From contig NZ_QODK01000001.1 in assembly GCF_003324485.1 (NCBI RefSeq), positions 682,001-746,000 on the forward strand: a stretch of DNA of 64,000 bases. The letters run 5' to 3'. How positions within the stretch are numbered: the first letter of the stretch is position 1; each line of letters begins with the position of its first letter. This document shows, piece after piece, positions 37,559 through 46,728 of the stretch. Source of the stretch: Cohaesibacter intestini. Lineage in GTDB: Bacteria > Pseudomonadota > Alphaproteobacteria > Rhizobiales > Cohaesibacteraceae. A program made the position numbers and the translations under genes. The notes under the pieces were generated by a model. The model had not been told where the DNA came from. It made no database searches and saw nothing but the letters and a program-made list of their open reading frames with translations.

Positions 37559-40423
37559 GTGCAAAACCAGCCCCGCTCCGAGCCCTGTTCGGACATGCCC
37601 GCTGAAGACAAAGCCAATGAAGAGAAGGCCAAGACCATGACAGTCTCCCCCCAGAATGACGGTTTGATCGACAGTGAGGCCGCGCGCGCGCAAATGGAAC
37701 AGATCGTCGCCGATGGCGGGGGAAATGCAGCCGATTTCAAGGTCCGGGGGCAAATTCTGCTGCTGCTGAAAGATATCCTCCAGACCGGCCGTCAACGCGC
37801 CGAGCAGCTTCTGAGCGAAGACGGGATGGGGATCTATTGCGCCATCCGCCTGTCCTATCTGGAAGACGAGATCATTCGGTTGATTTATCGCTTTGCGATT
37901 GAACGGGTGTTTCCGGTGGAAAATCCATCTTCGTCCGAACGGTTGGCCATTGCTGCGGTGGGAGGCTATGGTCGCTCGACGCTGGCGCCCCATTCCGATA
38001 TCGATTTGCTGTTTCTGCTGCCCTACAAGCAGACCCCCTGGGGGGAAAGCGTCGTTGAATATATCCTCTATATGCTGTGGGATCTGGGCCAGAAGGTCGG
38101 CCATGCGACGCGGACACTGGAAGAATGTGTCCGGCTGGCCAAGTCGGACATCACCATCCGCACCGCAATGCTGGAAGCCCGCTATCTGGATGGCGAGAAG
38201 GCCCTGTTCGATGAGCTGATCGAGAAGTTTGACAAGTCCGTGATGCGCGGCACCAGTGCCGAATTCATCGCCGCCAAACTGGCCGAGCGGGATGCCCGCC
38301 ATGATCAGCAGGGCGATTCGCGCTACATGGTCGAGCCCAATATCAAAGAGGGCAAAGGCGGGCTTCGGGACATCCATACCTTGTTCTGGATCGGCCAATA
38401 TGCCTATCGGGTGCGTCGGGCCCGCCACCTGATTGAGGCCGGGGTCTTCACCGATGAGGAATATCGCCGCTTTCGCAAGGTCAACAATCACCTCTGGACC
38501 GTTCGTTGCCATTTGCACTTCGTCGCCAACCGACCCGAGGAACGGGTGTCGTTCGACGTCCAGCGGGAGTTGGCCGAGCGGATGGGCTACAAGAGCCATC
38601 CGGGCCAGAGTGCGGTCGAGCGCTTCATGAAGCACTATTTTCTGGTGGTCAAGGAAGTGGGGGAAATCACCCGCATCTTCTGTGCCGCTCTGGAAGAGGA
38701 CTTTGGCAAGCAGGCGCCGGGCATCAACCGCTTCTTCGCAGCCATTCCCTTTCGTCGTCGCAAGATCCGCGATGCCCACGGCTTTATCGTGGATCATGGC
38801 CGCCTGTCCGTGGTCGGTGAAGAGGTCTTCAAGGACAATCCGGTCAATATGCTGAGGATCTTCGAGCTAGCGGACCGGGAGAATCTCTCCTTCCACCCTG
38901 ATGCAATGCATGCGATTCGCCACAATTTGCGACTGATCGATCAGGACTTGCGCACCAACAAGGAAGCCAATGCAATCTTCCTGCGGATCCTGACCTCGCG
39001 CGGCGACCCGGAAAATGTCCTCCGGCGGATGACCGAGGCCGGGGTTCTGGGGCGTTTCATCCCTGAATTCGGGCGCATCGTGGCGATGATGCAATTCAAC
39101 ATGTATCACCATTATACGGTCGATGAACATTTGCTGCGTGCGGTCGGTATCCTGTCGGAAATCGAGAAGCAACGGCTGAATGACGAGCATCCACTGGCCA
39201 GCGAGCTGGTTCCCAACATCTATGACCGTGTGGTGCTTTATGTCGCGGTGTTCCTGCATGACATTGCCAAAGGCCGCCCGGAAAGCCACTCGCCCGCCGG
39301 GGCGCGCGTGGCACAAGAGCTGTGCCCCCGTCTGGGGCTGAATGAAGAGCAGACCGAACAGGTGGCATGGCTGGTGATGGAACATCTGACCATGAGCCAG
39401 GTCTCCCAGTCCCGAGATTTGGCGGATCGCAAGACAATCCTCGATTTCTGCAACGTCGTTCAGACAATGGAGCAGATGCGGATGCTGCTGATCCTGACCG
39501 TCGTCGACATCAAGGCCGTCGGTCCGGGCGTCTGGAACGGCTGGAAAGGCCAGTTGCTACGCACGCTCTATTCCGAAGCCGAGCCGATCCTGACCGGAGG
39601 TCATTCGCAGCAAAGCCGCGATGCGCGGGAAGCCCGTGCCAAGGAAAAACTGCGCCATCGGATGGAAAGCCGGGATCCTGCGACCATCGAGGCCTATCTC
39701 AATCTGCATTACTCGGCCTATTGGCTTCGCACCGACGCGGACAGCGCCGCAGAGCATGCGGACCTGATCCTGAAGGCTGACGCAAATGGGGACAAGGTGG
39801 CCACTGCCATCAAAACCTATGAGTTCGAAGGCATCACCGAAATCACCATTCTGGCACCGGACCATCCGCGTCTGTTGTCGATGATTGCCGGGGCCTGTTC
39901 AGCCGCCGGAGCCAACATCGTCGATGCGATGGTCTTTACCACCACCGACGGGCGGGCGCTGGATACCATCCTGCTCGAACGGGAGTTTGAAGAGGACCGG
40001 GATGAACGTCGCCGCGCCAACCGGGTGGTTGATCTTCTGGTTCAGGTCTTGAAGGGCGAAACCCGCCTGCCGCCCTTGGTCAGCCAGAAGGAAAGCCACA
40101 AGAATCGCTTCCAGACCTTCCGGCCACGCAAGAAGGTGACGGTCAACAATGACCTGTCCAACCAGTCGACCGTAATTGAGGTGGAGGGTTTGGACCGTCC
40201 GGGCCTGTTGTCGGCGCTGACCCGCACCCTGTCGGCGCTCAATCTCGACATCCAGTCGGCTCATATCACCACCTTTGGGGAGCGCGTGGTCGATGCCTTC
40301 TATGTCACCGACCTGACGGGAGCGAAAATCACCAACCCGGATCGCCGATTGATGATCGAAACCCAGATGCGCGAAGCGCTGACAGGTGAGGCAGACCCGA
40401 AAAATCCGGTCCAGCCACGTTAA
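37559..40423 (+). CDS. glnD: Bifunctional PII uridylyltransferase/uridylyl-removing enzyme
   Basis: Nitrogen sensor that attaches UMP to, or removes it from, PII proteins according to glutamine. It is 954 residues from the GTG at 37559. The nucleotidyltransferase domain has VGGYGRSTLAPHSDIDLLFLLP (about 137-158), followed by the helical PII-uridylyltransferase domain with KEGKGGLRDIHTLFWIGQYAYR. The HD domain has YHHYTVDEHLLRAVG and FLHDIAKGRPESHS. Two C-terminal ACT domains bind glutamine: EITILAPDHPRLLSMIAGACSAAGANIVDA and VIEVEGLDRPGLLSALTRTLSALNLDIQSAH. ATGs at 37595 and 37637 are alternative starts; the latter is nearer the conserved region. Confidence 0.96.
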   Translation: MQNQPRSEPCSDMPAEDKANEEKAKTMTVSPQNDGLIDSEAARAQMEQIVADGGGNAADFKVRGQILLLLKDILQTGRQRAEQLLSEDGMGIYCAIRLSYLEDEIIRLIYRFAIERVFPVENPSSSERLAIAAVGGYGRSTLAPHSDIDLLFLLPYKQTPWGESVVEYILYMLWDLGQKVGHATRTLEECVRLAKSDITIRTAMLEARYLDGEKALFDELIEKFDKSVMRGTSAEFIAAKLAERDARHDQQGDSRYMVEPNIKEGKGGLRDIHTLFWIGQYAYRVRRARHLIEAGVFTDEEYRRFRKVNNHLWTVRCHLHFVANRPEERVSFDVQRELAERMGYKSHPGQSAVERFMKHYFLVVKEVGEITRIFCAALEEDFGKQAPGINRFFAAIPFRRRKIRDAHGFIVDHGRLSVVGEEVFKDNPVNMLRIFELADRENLSFHPDAMHAIRHNLRLIDQDLRTNKEANAIFLRILTSRGDPENVLRRMTEAGVLGRFIPEFGRIVAMMQFNMYHHYTVDEHLLRAVGILSEIEKQRLNDEHPLASELVPNIYDRVVLYVAVFLHDIAKGRPESHSPAGARVAQELCPRLGLNEEQTEQVAWLVMEHLTMSQVSQSRDLADRKTILDFCNVVQTMEQMRMLLILTVVDIKAVGPGVWNGWKGQLLRTLYSEAEPILTGGHSQQSRDAREARAKEKLRHRMESRDPATIEAYLNLHYSAYWLRTDADSAAEHADLILKADANGDKVATAIKTYEFEGITEITILAPDHPRLLSMIAGACSAAGANIVDAMVFTTTDGRALDTILLEREFEEDRDERRRANRVVDLLVQVLKGETRLPPLVSQKESHKNRFQTFRPRKKVTVNNDLSNQSTVIEVEGLDRPGLLSALTRTLSALNLDIQSAHITTFGERVVDAFYVTDLTGAKITNPDRRLMIETQMREALTGEADPKNPVQPR

Positions 40424-40583
40424 GCTGTCAAGAGAGGCTCTTTCTCACTGAAAGCGCCTGAATATTGCCATCCTTGCGCGAAAGCTTCGCAGAAGCCGAT
40501 TGATCCCGCCCGTCAACAGCGATAAGTCAGTCGTGGTCGGATGCGATTGCATGTTCGACACTCTGCGGAAGGAAGGGCACCCC

Positions 40584-42140
40584 ATGTCCATGCTTAAGAA
40601 TTTTGCCACCGTCGGTGTGGCGACGCTCGCCAGTCGCGTGCTTGGTTTCGCGCGCGATATCCTGATGGCGGCCAGTCTGGGGTCCGGGCCGGTGGCCGAC
40701 GCCTTTTTTGTCGCCTTCCGTTTGCCCAACCTGTTCCGGCGCCTGTTTGCCGAAGGGGCCTTCAATTCTGCCTTCGTGCCGATCTTTGCCGGGTCTCTGG
40801 AGACCGATGGCGAGACGGGTGCCCGCAAGGTGGCCGAGGAAATTCTCGCCGGTCTGCTGTTCGTGCTGCTGATTTTTAGCGCCTTGGCTGAGCTGGCGAT
40901 GCCGCTTTTGATCCATTTGCTGGCCCCGGGCTTTCAGGAAGATCCATCCAAGTTTGATCTTGCCGTGGTGCTGACACGGATCACCTTTCCCTATCTGTTG
41001 TGCATGTCGGTGATTGCCTTTCTGTCCGGCATTCTCAATTCGCTGGGTAAGTTCGCCGTGGCTGCCTTCGCACCCGTGCTGCTCAATGTGGTGCTGATTT
41101 CGACGCTGGTGCTGGTGCTCGTGAGCGGGGCGGACAACAGCCCACTTGCCGGGCACTTTCTGGCCTGGGGCGTGTTCGTGGCCGGTTTCGTACAGCTGGC
41201 AGCCCTGATTTGGGCGACGCGTCGCGCAGGCTTTCCCGTGCGCTTGAAGCGCCCGCGCCATACGGACAATACCCGCAAACTGATCCGCCTTGGCATTCCG
41301 GGCATTGTGGCAGGCGGCGTCACCCAGCTCAATATCATGATCGGCACGATCATTGCCTCCTTTCAGGCGGGGGCGGTGTCCTATCTCTATTATGCGGATC
41401 GGATTTATCAATTGCCGCTCGGCGTGGTCGGCATTGCCATTGGTGTGGTGCTGCTGCCGGACCTGACGCGCCGGGTGCGGGCCGGGGATCAGGCCTCTGT
41501 TGATCAGGCGCAGAACAGGGCGATGGAATTTGCCATGTTCCTGACCTTGCCTGCCGCTGTGGCGTTGGCCGTGGTGCCCGGGCCGATCATTGCGGTGTTG
41601 TTTGAGCGGGGGCAGTTTACCGCTGAGGATACCCAGATGACCGCTTGGGCGCTGGCGGCCTTTGCGGTTGGCTTGCCGGCCTTTGTGCTCAACAAGGTTT
41701 TGTCTCCTGGCTTTTTTGCGCGGGAAGACACCAAAACGCCGATGCAATTTGCTGCCATCGCCATGGTGATCAATGTTGGCGGCTCGCTGTTGCTGTTTCC
41801 GTTCCTTCAACATGTGGGCATAGCGGTGGCGACCTCTTTGTCAGGCTGGGTCAATGCGCTGTTGCTATGGTATGTGCTTTGGCGGCGGGGCAATTTCCAT
41901 GCGGACCGGCTGCTGATGCGCCGCTTGGCTCTGTTCCTCTTTTCGGCCCTGTTGATGGGAGCGGGTATCTGGCTGCTGCTTGACTGGCTGACACCTTTCC
42001 TTGCCGCCGAACTGCTGGTCAGCCGTATCATCGGCCTGTCCCTGTTGGTTGGGGCAGGCATTGGACTGTTCCTTGGGGCGACCTTGCTCACCGGGGCCTT
42101 TTCGCTTGCTGAACTGAAGGCGCGGCTGCGCCGTCGCTAA
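40584..42140 (+). CDS. murJ: Lipid II flippase MurJ (MviN)
   Basis: Inner-membrane flippase that moves the peptidoglycan precursor lipid II to the periplasmic side. The product is 518 residues with about 14 hydrophobic helices. The N-terminus MSMLKNFATVGVATLASRVLGFARDILMA and FRLPNLFRRLFAEGAFNSAFVPIF are diagnostic, including the charged cavity residues of the MOP-family fold. FYAREDTKTPM-type sequence (FFAREDTKTPMQFA) is also present. The ATG at 40584 follows GGAAGG; a longer in-frame start at 40500 adds a non-conserved segment. It lies between glnD and trpS, as in many alphaproteobacteria. Confidence 0.96.
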   Translation: MSMLKNFATVGVATLASRVLGFARDILMAASLGSGPVADAFFVAFRLPNLFRRLFAEGAFNSAFVPIFAGSLETDGETGARKVAEEILAGLLFVLLIFSALAELAMPLLIHLLAPGFQEDPSKFDLAVVLTRITFPYLLCMSVIAFLSGILNSLGKFAVAAFAPVLLNVVLISTLVLVLVSGADNSPLAGHFLAWGVFVAGFVQLAALIWATRRAGFPVRLKRPRHTDNTRKLIRLGIPGIVAGGVTQLNIMIGTIIASFQAGAVSYLYYADRIYQLPLGVVGIAIGVVLLPDLTRRVRAGDQASVDQAQNRAMEFAMFLTLPAAVALAVVPGPIIAVLFERGQFTAEDTQMTAWALAAFAVGLPAFVLNKVLSPGFFAREDTKTPMQFAAIAMVINVGGSLLLFPFLQHVGIAVATSLSGWVNALLLWYVLWRRGNFHADRLLMRRLALFLFSALLMGAGIWLLLDWLTPFLAAELLVSRIIGLSLLVGAGIGLFLGATLLTGAFSLAELKARLRRR

Positions 42141-42281
42141 ACCTGTCTGACTGTTTGGCTTTCTGGCAAAAATCTGGCGAATCAACTTGCATATGGGGCA
42201 GGCTTGTTCGATAACCCCCTTCTAATCTCAACCCTCCCCCTTGCGCTTCCACCCGCTTGGGCAACATCATGAGGCAAAGTT

Positions 42282-43361
42282 ATGGCCAATTTCGAGCCAC
42301 GCGTTTTCTCCGGCATCCAGCCATCGGGCAATCTGCATCTGGGCAACTATCTGGGTGCGATCACCAAATTTGTCGATCTGCAATCTTCCTACAATTGCGT
42401 TTTTTGTGTTGTCGACATGCATGCCATCACCGTCTGGCAAGACCCCGAAGGGCTGCTGCGCCGCACCCGTGAAGTGACGGCAGGCTTTCTTGCATCGGGC
42501 ATCGACCCTGAAAAGAATATCGTCTTCAACCAAAGCCAGGTCGCGGCCCATGCCCAACTGGCTTGGGTGTTCAATTGCGTGGCCCGGATGGGGTGGCTCA
42601 ATCGCATGACCCAGTTCAAGGACAAGGCAGGCAAGAACCGCGAGAATGTGTCCTCAGGTCTGTTTGCCTATCCGAACCTGATGTCTGCCGACATTCTCGT
42701 CTACAAGGCAACCCATGTGCCAGTAGGGGAAGACCAGAAGCAGCATCTGGAACTGGCCCGCGACACGGCGCAGAAGTTCAACATTGACTATGCCGAGCGC
42801 ATCGCGTCGCTGGGATATGGTGTCGAGAATATCGGCCGTGATGTGACGACCGATCCTGAGCAGGTTTTCTTCCCACAGCCAGAGCCACTGATTGGCGGCC
42901 CGGCTCCGCGTGTGATGTCCCTGCGTGATGGCTCGAAGAAAATGTCGTCGTCCGACGCCTCGGACAAGGCCCGCATCAACATGACCGACGATGCAGACAC
43001 GATCGCACTGAAGATCCGCAAAGCAAAGACGGACCCCGAAGCGTTGCCTAGCGAAGTTGAGGGTCTTGAAGGTCGGCCGGAAGCCTCCAATCTGGTTGGC
43101 ATCTATGCTGCCCTGTCCGGCAAGGCAAAAGCCGACGTGCTGGCCGAGCATGGGGGCTCTGAATTCTCGAAGTTCAAGCCAGCCCTGATCGAGCTGTCCG
43201 TCGACAAGCTGTCGCCGATCACCAACGAAATGCGCCGTCTGATGGATGATGAAGCCTATATTGACGGGGTTCTGTGCAAGGGGGCCGAACGAGCCGCCGC
43301 CATTGCCAACCCAGTCCTCGATCAGGTCAAGGATATTGTTGGCTTCGTCCGCAAGCGCTAA
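42282..43361 (+). CDS. trpS: Tryptophanyl-tRNA synthetase
   Basis: Class I aminoacyl-tRNA synthetase that charges tRNA-Trp. The product is 359 residues. The HIGH-like signature is [16 protein letters not shown] (11-26) and the KMSKS-like loop is [13 protein letters not shown] (about 221-233). [10 protein letters not shown] and [21 protein letters not shown], the tryptophan-recognition and adenylate region, also match. GAGG lies about nine bases upstream of the ATG. A strong terminator follows at 43418. A single trpS of ordinary type gives no sign of an antibiotic-resistant second copy in this window. Confidence 0.98.
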   Translation: MANFEPRVFSGIQPSGNLHLGNYLGAITKFVDLQSSYNCVFCVVDMHAITVWQDPEGLLRRTREVTAGFLASGIDPEKNIVFNQSQVAAHAQLAWVFNCVARMGWLNRMTQFKDKAGKNRENVSSGLFAYPNLMSADILVYKATHVPVGEDQKQHLELARDTAQKFNIDYAERIASLGYGVENIGRDVTTDPEQVFFPQPEPLIGGPAPRVMSLRDGSKKMSSSDASDKARINMTDDADTIALKIRKAKTDPEALPSEVEGLEGRPEASNLVGIYAALSGKAKADVLAEHGGSEFSKFKPALIELSVDKLSPITNEMRRLMDDEAYIDGVLCKGAERAAAIANPVLDQVKDIVGFVRKR

Positions 43362-43417
43362 AGCGAATCACAATGGCTTTTGACATTGTGGAACGGCAGA
43401 GATGCATAATTCACAAC

Positions 43418-43449
43418 AAACCCGGCGGACCGTCTGCCGGGTTTTCTTT
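43418..43449 (+). terminator. Terminator of trpS
   Basis: AAACCCGGC (43418-43426) pairs with GCCGGGTTT (43436-43444), nine perfect base pairs around a nine-base loop, and continues into TTCTTTT. Confidence 0.9.
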
Positions 43450-43572
43450 TGGCTGCCGCTTGTCCAATCCACCTTTGCGCCGCTGCGTTGATACGTTGCA
43501 ACTGTCCCGCATACCTGAACTGGCACATGGAAGCTCTTGCTCAATGGGGCGCGGCATGGCAGGCTCTTTCCC

Positions 43573-44070
43573 ATGATTATGAAACGCACAATTCATGACG
43601 AAGGTCACTTTCGGAAATTTCTCGTTGTCGTTGACGATACCGAGGAATGCGATCGCGCCATCACCTATGCGGCCCATCGGGCGTCGGCGACCGGTGGTGG
43701 GTTGACCATGATGGTTTCCATCGAGCCGACCCATTTTCAGCATTGGCTCGGGGTGAAGGAAATCATGCATGCCGAGGCGCATGATGCGGCGCAGGATCGG
43801 CTTGAACGCTTCAAGGAGCGGGTCGAGAAGACCATTTCGGTTCCGATTGAATGCGTTATTCGCGAGGGCAAGGTGGCCGAACAAATTGTTCAGCTGATCG
43901 ACGAAGACAAGGATATCGGTATTCTCGTGCTGGCCTCGGCCGTGGGCTCGAGCGAAGGTCCCGGCCCGCTGGTCGCATCCATTTCCAGTCAGTCCGGCAA
44001 CAGCTTCCCCATTCCGGTGACCATCGTGCCGGGCAATCTGGGGGATGAGGACATCAAGGCCCTGTGCTGA
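43573..44070 (+). CDS. Universal stress protein (UspA family)
   Basis: A 165-residue cytoplasmic protein with the single UspA fold. It begins FRKFLVVVDDTEECDRAITYAAHRAS (about 13-38) and continues with the middle IECVIREGKVAEQIVQLIDEDKDIGILVLAS. The C-terminal GSSEGPGPLVASISSQSGNSFPIPVTIVPG is a variant of the G-2x-G-9x-G-S/T nucleotide loop. The ATG at 43573 is chosen as nearest the conserved region; AGG lies about 11 bases upstream and a second ATG follows two codons later. It sits between trpS and the nfu gene, the order seen in rhizobia. The binding partner or stress signal is unknown. Confidence 0.88.
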   Translation: MIMKRTIHDEGHFRKFLVVVDDTEECDRAITYAAHRASATGGGLTMMVSIEPTHFQHWLGVKEIMHAEAHDAAQDRLERFKERVEKTISVPIECVIREGKVAEQIVQLIDEDKDIGILVLASAVGSSEGPGPLVASISSQSGNSFPIPVTIVPGNLGDEDIKALC

Positions 44071-44220
44071 GCCCTTTGGGTTTGACCCTTGGCTCTGATT
44101 GTCCCCGCTTTTCATCTTGATCTTTGTCGCAGAAGCGTTATCTGACATAGTAAAGGCAGAAATGTGCATATCGCGGCTGAGAGAACAGCCTCTCGCGCGA
44201 TGGCTTGAAAAGGATCACAT

Positions 44221-44778
44221 ATGTTCATTCAGACAGAAGCAACCCCCAATCCCGCGACCCTGAAATTCCTTCCGGGCAAGGTTGTGCTGGAAGATGGCAC
44301 AATGGATTTCCGTTCGGCAGCAGAAGCCGAGCAGTCGCCTCTGGCGGAAAAACTCTTCACCATTGACGGGGTTGAAGGGGTTTTCTTCGGATTTGACTTC
44401 GTTTCCATCACCAAGGGCGACACCGACTGGCAGCATATCAAGCCGGCCATTCTGGGTGCGATCATGGAACATTTCATGTCCGGCGCATCCATCGTCAAGC
44501 AGAGCAGCGAGACCGGTTCTGTGGGCGAGGATTTCGATGAAGAGGACGCGGAAACCGTCGCGACCATCAAGGAATTGCTGGAGACCCGTGTGCGTCCGGC
44601 CGTGGCTCAGGATGGCGGTGACATCACCTTCCACGGCTTCCGGGATGGTGTGGTCTTCCTGCAGATGCGTGGCGCCTGCGCTGGTTGCCCGTCTTCGACG
44701 GCAACCCTGAAGCATGGCATCGAGAATCTGCTGCGTCATTTCTTGCCAGACGTTCAGGAAGTGCGCGCGGTGCAATAA
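44221..44778 (+). CDS. nfu: NifU-like Fe-S scaffold/carrier protein
   Basis: Delivers iron-sulfur clusters to target enzymes. The 185-residue protein has an N-terminal Nfu domain (MFIQTEATPNPATLKFLPGK onward, about 1-88) and a C-terminal NifU domain with the cluster-binding pair Cys153 and Cys156 in RGACAGCPSSTATLKHGIENLL. This layout is the mitochondrial NFU1/alphaproteobacterial type and does not include the NifU scaffold for nitrogenase. AAAAGGA about eight bases upstream supports the ATG. A strong terminator follows. Confidence 0.95.
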   Translation: MFIQTEATPNPATLKFLPGKVVLEDGTMDFRSAAEAEQSPLAEKLFTIDGVEGVFFGFDFVSITKGDTDWQHIKPAILGAIMEHFMSGASIVKQSSETGSVGEDFDEEDAETVATIKELLETRVRPAVAQDGGDITFHGFRDGVVFLQMRGACAGCPSSTATLKHGIENLLRHFLPDVQEVRAVQ

Positions 44779-44806
44779 GCCGACGCGCGACCCGTAAAGA
44801 CATGCA

Positions 44807-44844
44807 AAAGCCGCCGCTGGAGATATCCGGCGGCGGCTTTTTTT
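44807..44844 (+). terminator. Terminator of nfu
   Basis: AAAGCCGCCG (44807-44816) pairs perfectly with CGGCGGCTTT (44831-44840) around a 14-base loop, and the Ts continue to make a run of seven. The convergent SHOCT gene ends 50 bases further on. Confidence 0.92.
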
Positions 44845-44895
44845 GTTGCCTACGCTTTGCACGATGTCCCTGCCCCCACAGGGATCCGAACCCGG

Positions 44896-45201
44896 TCAAC
44901 CGGGAGCGGAACCGATCAGTTCGGTCTTCTTGCGAGAAAATTCCGCTTCGGAAATGATGCCTTCCTTATGCAGATCACTCAGCTTGCGCAACTCGTCGGC
45001 GACATCGGTTTTCGCTGGAGCAACAAACTGAATGCCCGGACTTGTCGCCGTTTTTCCCGGCACGATCAGAGCGATGATCAGGCCGACAATCGGACTCAGT
45101 ACCAGAGAAACCAAAAAATAGAGAATGAAGGAATTGCCCTTCCCACTGGCGACGAAACCGGGGATCAGGGCAAAGAGCAACCAGAGCACCACCAAAATCA
45201 T
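44896..45201 (-). CDS. Small membrane protein with SHOCT domain
   Basis: A 101-residue protein from the ATG at 45199-45201, with GAGG five bases upstream. Two hydrophobic segments (about 1-20 and 24-48) lie at the N-terminus. The C-terminus is a SHOCT motif, DELRKLSDLHKEGIISEAEFSRKKTELIG, a short helical module usually found at protein ends with a suspected oligomerisation role. It faces away from tsaB across an AT-rich region with palindromes, and converges on nfu. Its function is unknown. The coding region is AT-richer than its neighbours, which may reflect its membrane composition or recent arrival. Confidence 0.8.
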   Translation of the reverse strand: MILVVLWLLFALIPGFVASGKGNSFILYFLVSLVLSPIVGLIIALIVPGKTATSPGIQFVAPAKTDVADELRKLSDLHKEGIISEAEFSRKKTELIGSAPG

Positions 45202-45241
45202 TTTGACCTCGACCAATTCTTACCTATCAATTCAACACTTA

Positions 45242-45297
45242 TTGCATTTATTTTTAATTTATGCAACCTCAAGTTTATTTCGATTAATCGATTGACA
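45242..45297. promoter_or_regulatory. AT-rich divergent control region with two palindromes
   Basis: TTGCAT (45242-45247) and ATGCAA (45261-45266) form an inverted repeat, and TCGATTAATCGA (45280-45291) is a perfect 12-base palindrome touching a consensus TTGACA (45292-45297). No -10 box fits downstream of that TTGACA before the tsaB start codon. The region lies between the SHOCT and tsaB genes and is likely an operator region. Confidence 0.4.
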
Positions 45298-45326
45298 AAA
45301 TCGCCGCAATTGGGGAAAGGACAGCC

Positions 45327-46031
45327 ATGACCCAATTGCCTGAAATTTGCCTCGCGCTCGATACCGCTCTTGATGCCTGTTCCGTTGGCCTTGCCATCCG
45401 GGAGGGCGGCAAGACACGCCTTGTTGGCCGCTCGCTGGTGCTTGGGCGCGGCCATGCGGAACATTTGATGACCGAGCTTGGCCATTTGCTGGCCGACGCT
45501 GATCTGACCTATCAGGATCTCACCCGGCTGGCGGTGACGGTTGGACCGGGCAGTTTCACCGGCCTCAGGGTCGGGTTGGCGACAGCGCGATCGCTGGCGC
45601 TGGCGCTCGATATCCCGCTGATCGGGGCTTCGACCCTCGAAGCGTTGGCGCTTACGGCCATGCCGGAGACAAAGAAGCCACTGGCAGTGCTGGTCGATGC
45701 ACGACGCAATCAGGTCTATGGTCAGCTGTTTGCCATGAAGGCGCACAGGCCGCATCCCCTGACAGAAGCCGCTGCGCTGAGCGCTGAAGACTTTGCCGCG
45801 CTGTGCATCGACCATCAGGTGGCGGGTTTGATCGGATCAGGTGCCGCTCTGGTCAAGGAAGAGGATCGACAGCTGGCTGCCCTGCCCATTGCCGCGGCAA
45901 CGGCACCGGACATGCGCGAGCTTGCCCATTGGGCATTGGATCAGCCAGAGCCCCGGACCAGCCCCGCCCCGCTCTATTTGAGAGGACCGGATGCCAAACC
46001 GCAAGCAGCCAAGGCCATTGCCAGACGCTGA
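45327..46031 (+). CDS. tsaB: tRNA threonylcarbamoyladenosine synthesis protein TsaB
   Basis: Partner of TsaD and TsaE in making the t6A modification at position 37 of ANN-decoding tRNAs; it is an inactive ASKHA-fold paralogue that scaffolds the complex. The product is 234 residues. The start ICLALDTALDACSVGLAIREG, the helix RGHAEHLMTELGHLL and the signature VTVGPGSFTGLRVGLATARSLALAL (about 71-95) are diagnostic. GGGGAAAGGA upstream supports the ATG. tsaB-rimI-fur is a common alphaproteobacterial order. Confidence 0.95.
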   Translation: MTQLPEICLALDTALDACSVGLAIREGGKTRLVGRSLVLGRGHAEHLMTELGHLLADADLTYQDLTRLAVTVGPGSFTGLRVGLATARSLALALDIPLIGASTLEALALTAMPETKKPLAVLVDARRNQVYGQLFAMKAHRPHPLTEAAALSAEDFAALCIDHQVAGLIGSGAALVKEEDRQLAALPIAAATAPDMRELAHWALDQPEPRTSPAPLYLRGPDAKPQAAKAIARR

Positions 46032-46188
46032 CCCCCTTTGGATTGCCTTTCCTTTTGCCGCTGGTCTTTTTCCACCCAGCGCACATCTTCGACAATAGAC
46101 CATCTGGTCCTGCAACCCGATAGATGGAACGATGACTTGTTTCGGGAGAGAATCAAACAGTGGATGTGGCAGTGGATTTGGGAGGCAC

Positions 46189-46683
46189 ATGGTGTTTTTT
46201 TCGAAGAAGGCCTCTTCGATCGTCGAAGAGGCAAGTATGGAGGATCTGTCGAACCTGACAGATATCCACCGCCGGTCCTTCACCCATAGCTGGAACGAAG
46301 GCGACTTTCAGAAATTGTTGCAGGACGAAACCGTTCAGACGCTGGTGCTCAAGCGCTCCTCCCTGCTGGCCAAGGAACAGGTGGTGGGCTTTGTTCTGGT
46401 GCGTATCGTGGTGGATGAGGCCGAGATCCTGACCATTGCAGTGGACCCGGATAATCGCAAATCGGGTGCGGGCCGCATGCTGATGGAGGAAGTCTTGCGC
46501 CGTCTTTATCGAGATCGGATTGCAAAACTCTTTCTTGAGGTGGACGCGACCAACAAACCTGCGCTATCTCTGTATCAATCACTGGGCTTTCGGAAGGTTG
46601 GCGAACGCAAGGGATATTATCGCACTGCGTCCGACGCCGCTTCTCTGGCCTGGATCATGCAGATCGACGTCGCCGGATCCTGA
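46189..46683 (+). CDS. rimI: Ribosomal-protein-alanine N-acetyltransferase RimI
   Basis: GNAT enzyme expected to acetylate the N-terminal alanine of ribosomal protein S18. From the ATG at 46189 (GGGAGG about four bases upstream) it has 164 residues. The acetyl-CoA site is AVDPDNRKSGAGRMLMEEVL, a slightly altered Q/R-x-x-G-x-G/A motif. LEVDATNKPALSLYQSLGFRKVGERKGYY is the RimI-typical motif B region. The neighbouring tsaB supports RimI over other GNAT roles. Confidence 0.9.
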   Translation: MVFFSKKASSIVEEASMEDLSNLTDIHRRSFTHSWNEGDFQKLLQDETVQTLVLKRSSLLAKEQVVGFVLVRIVVDEAEILTIAVDPDNRKSGAGRMLMEEVLRRLYRDRIAKLFLEVDATNKPALSLYQSLGFRKVGERKGYYRTASDAASLAWIMQIDVAGS

Positions 46684-46728
46684 GCATCCGTCAGGCGACC
46701 CCGGAAAGAAGTGTGGGGATTCATCGCA

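Noticed and set aside
44880-44910. tRNA-like T-arm (GGTTCGGATCC on the minus strand)
   Set aside because: No acceptor stem, D-arm or anticodon arm can be built around it, and it overlaps the end of the SHOCT gene.
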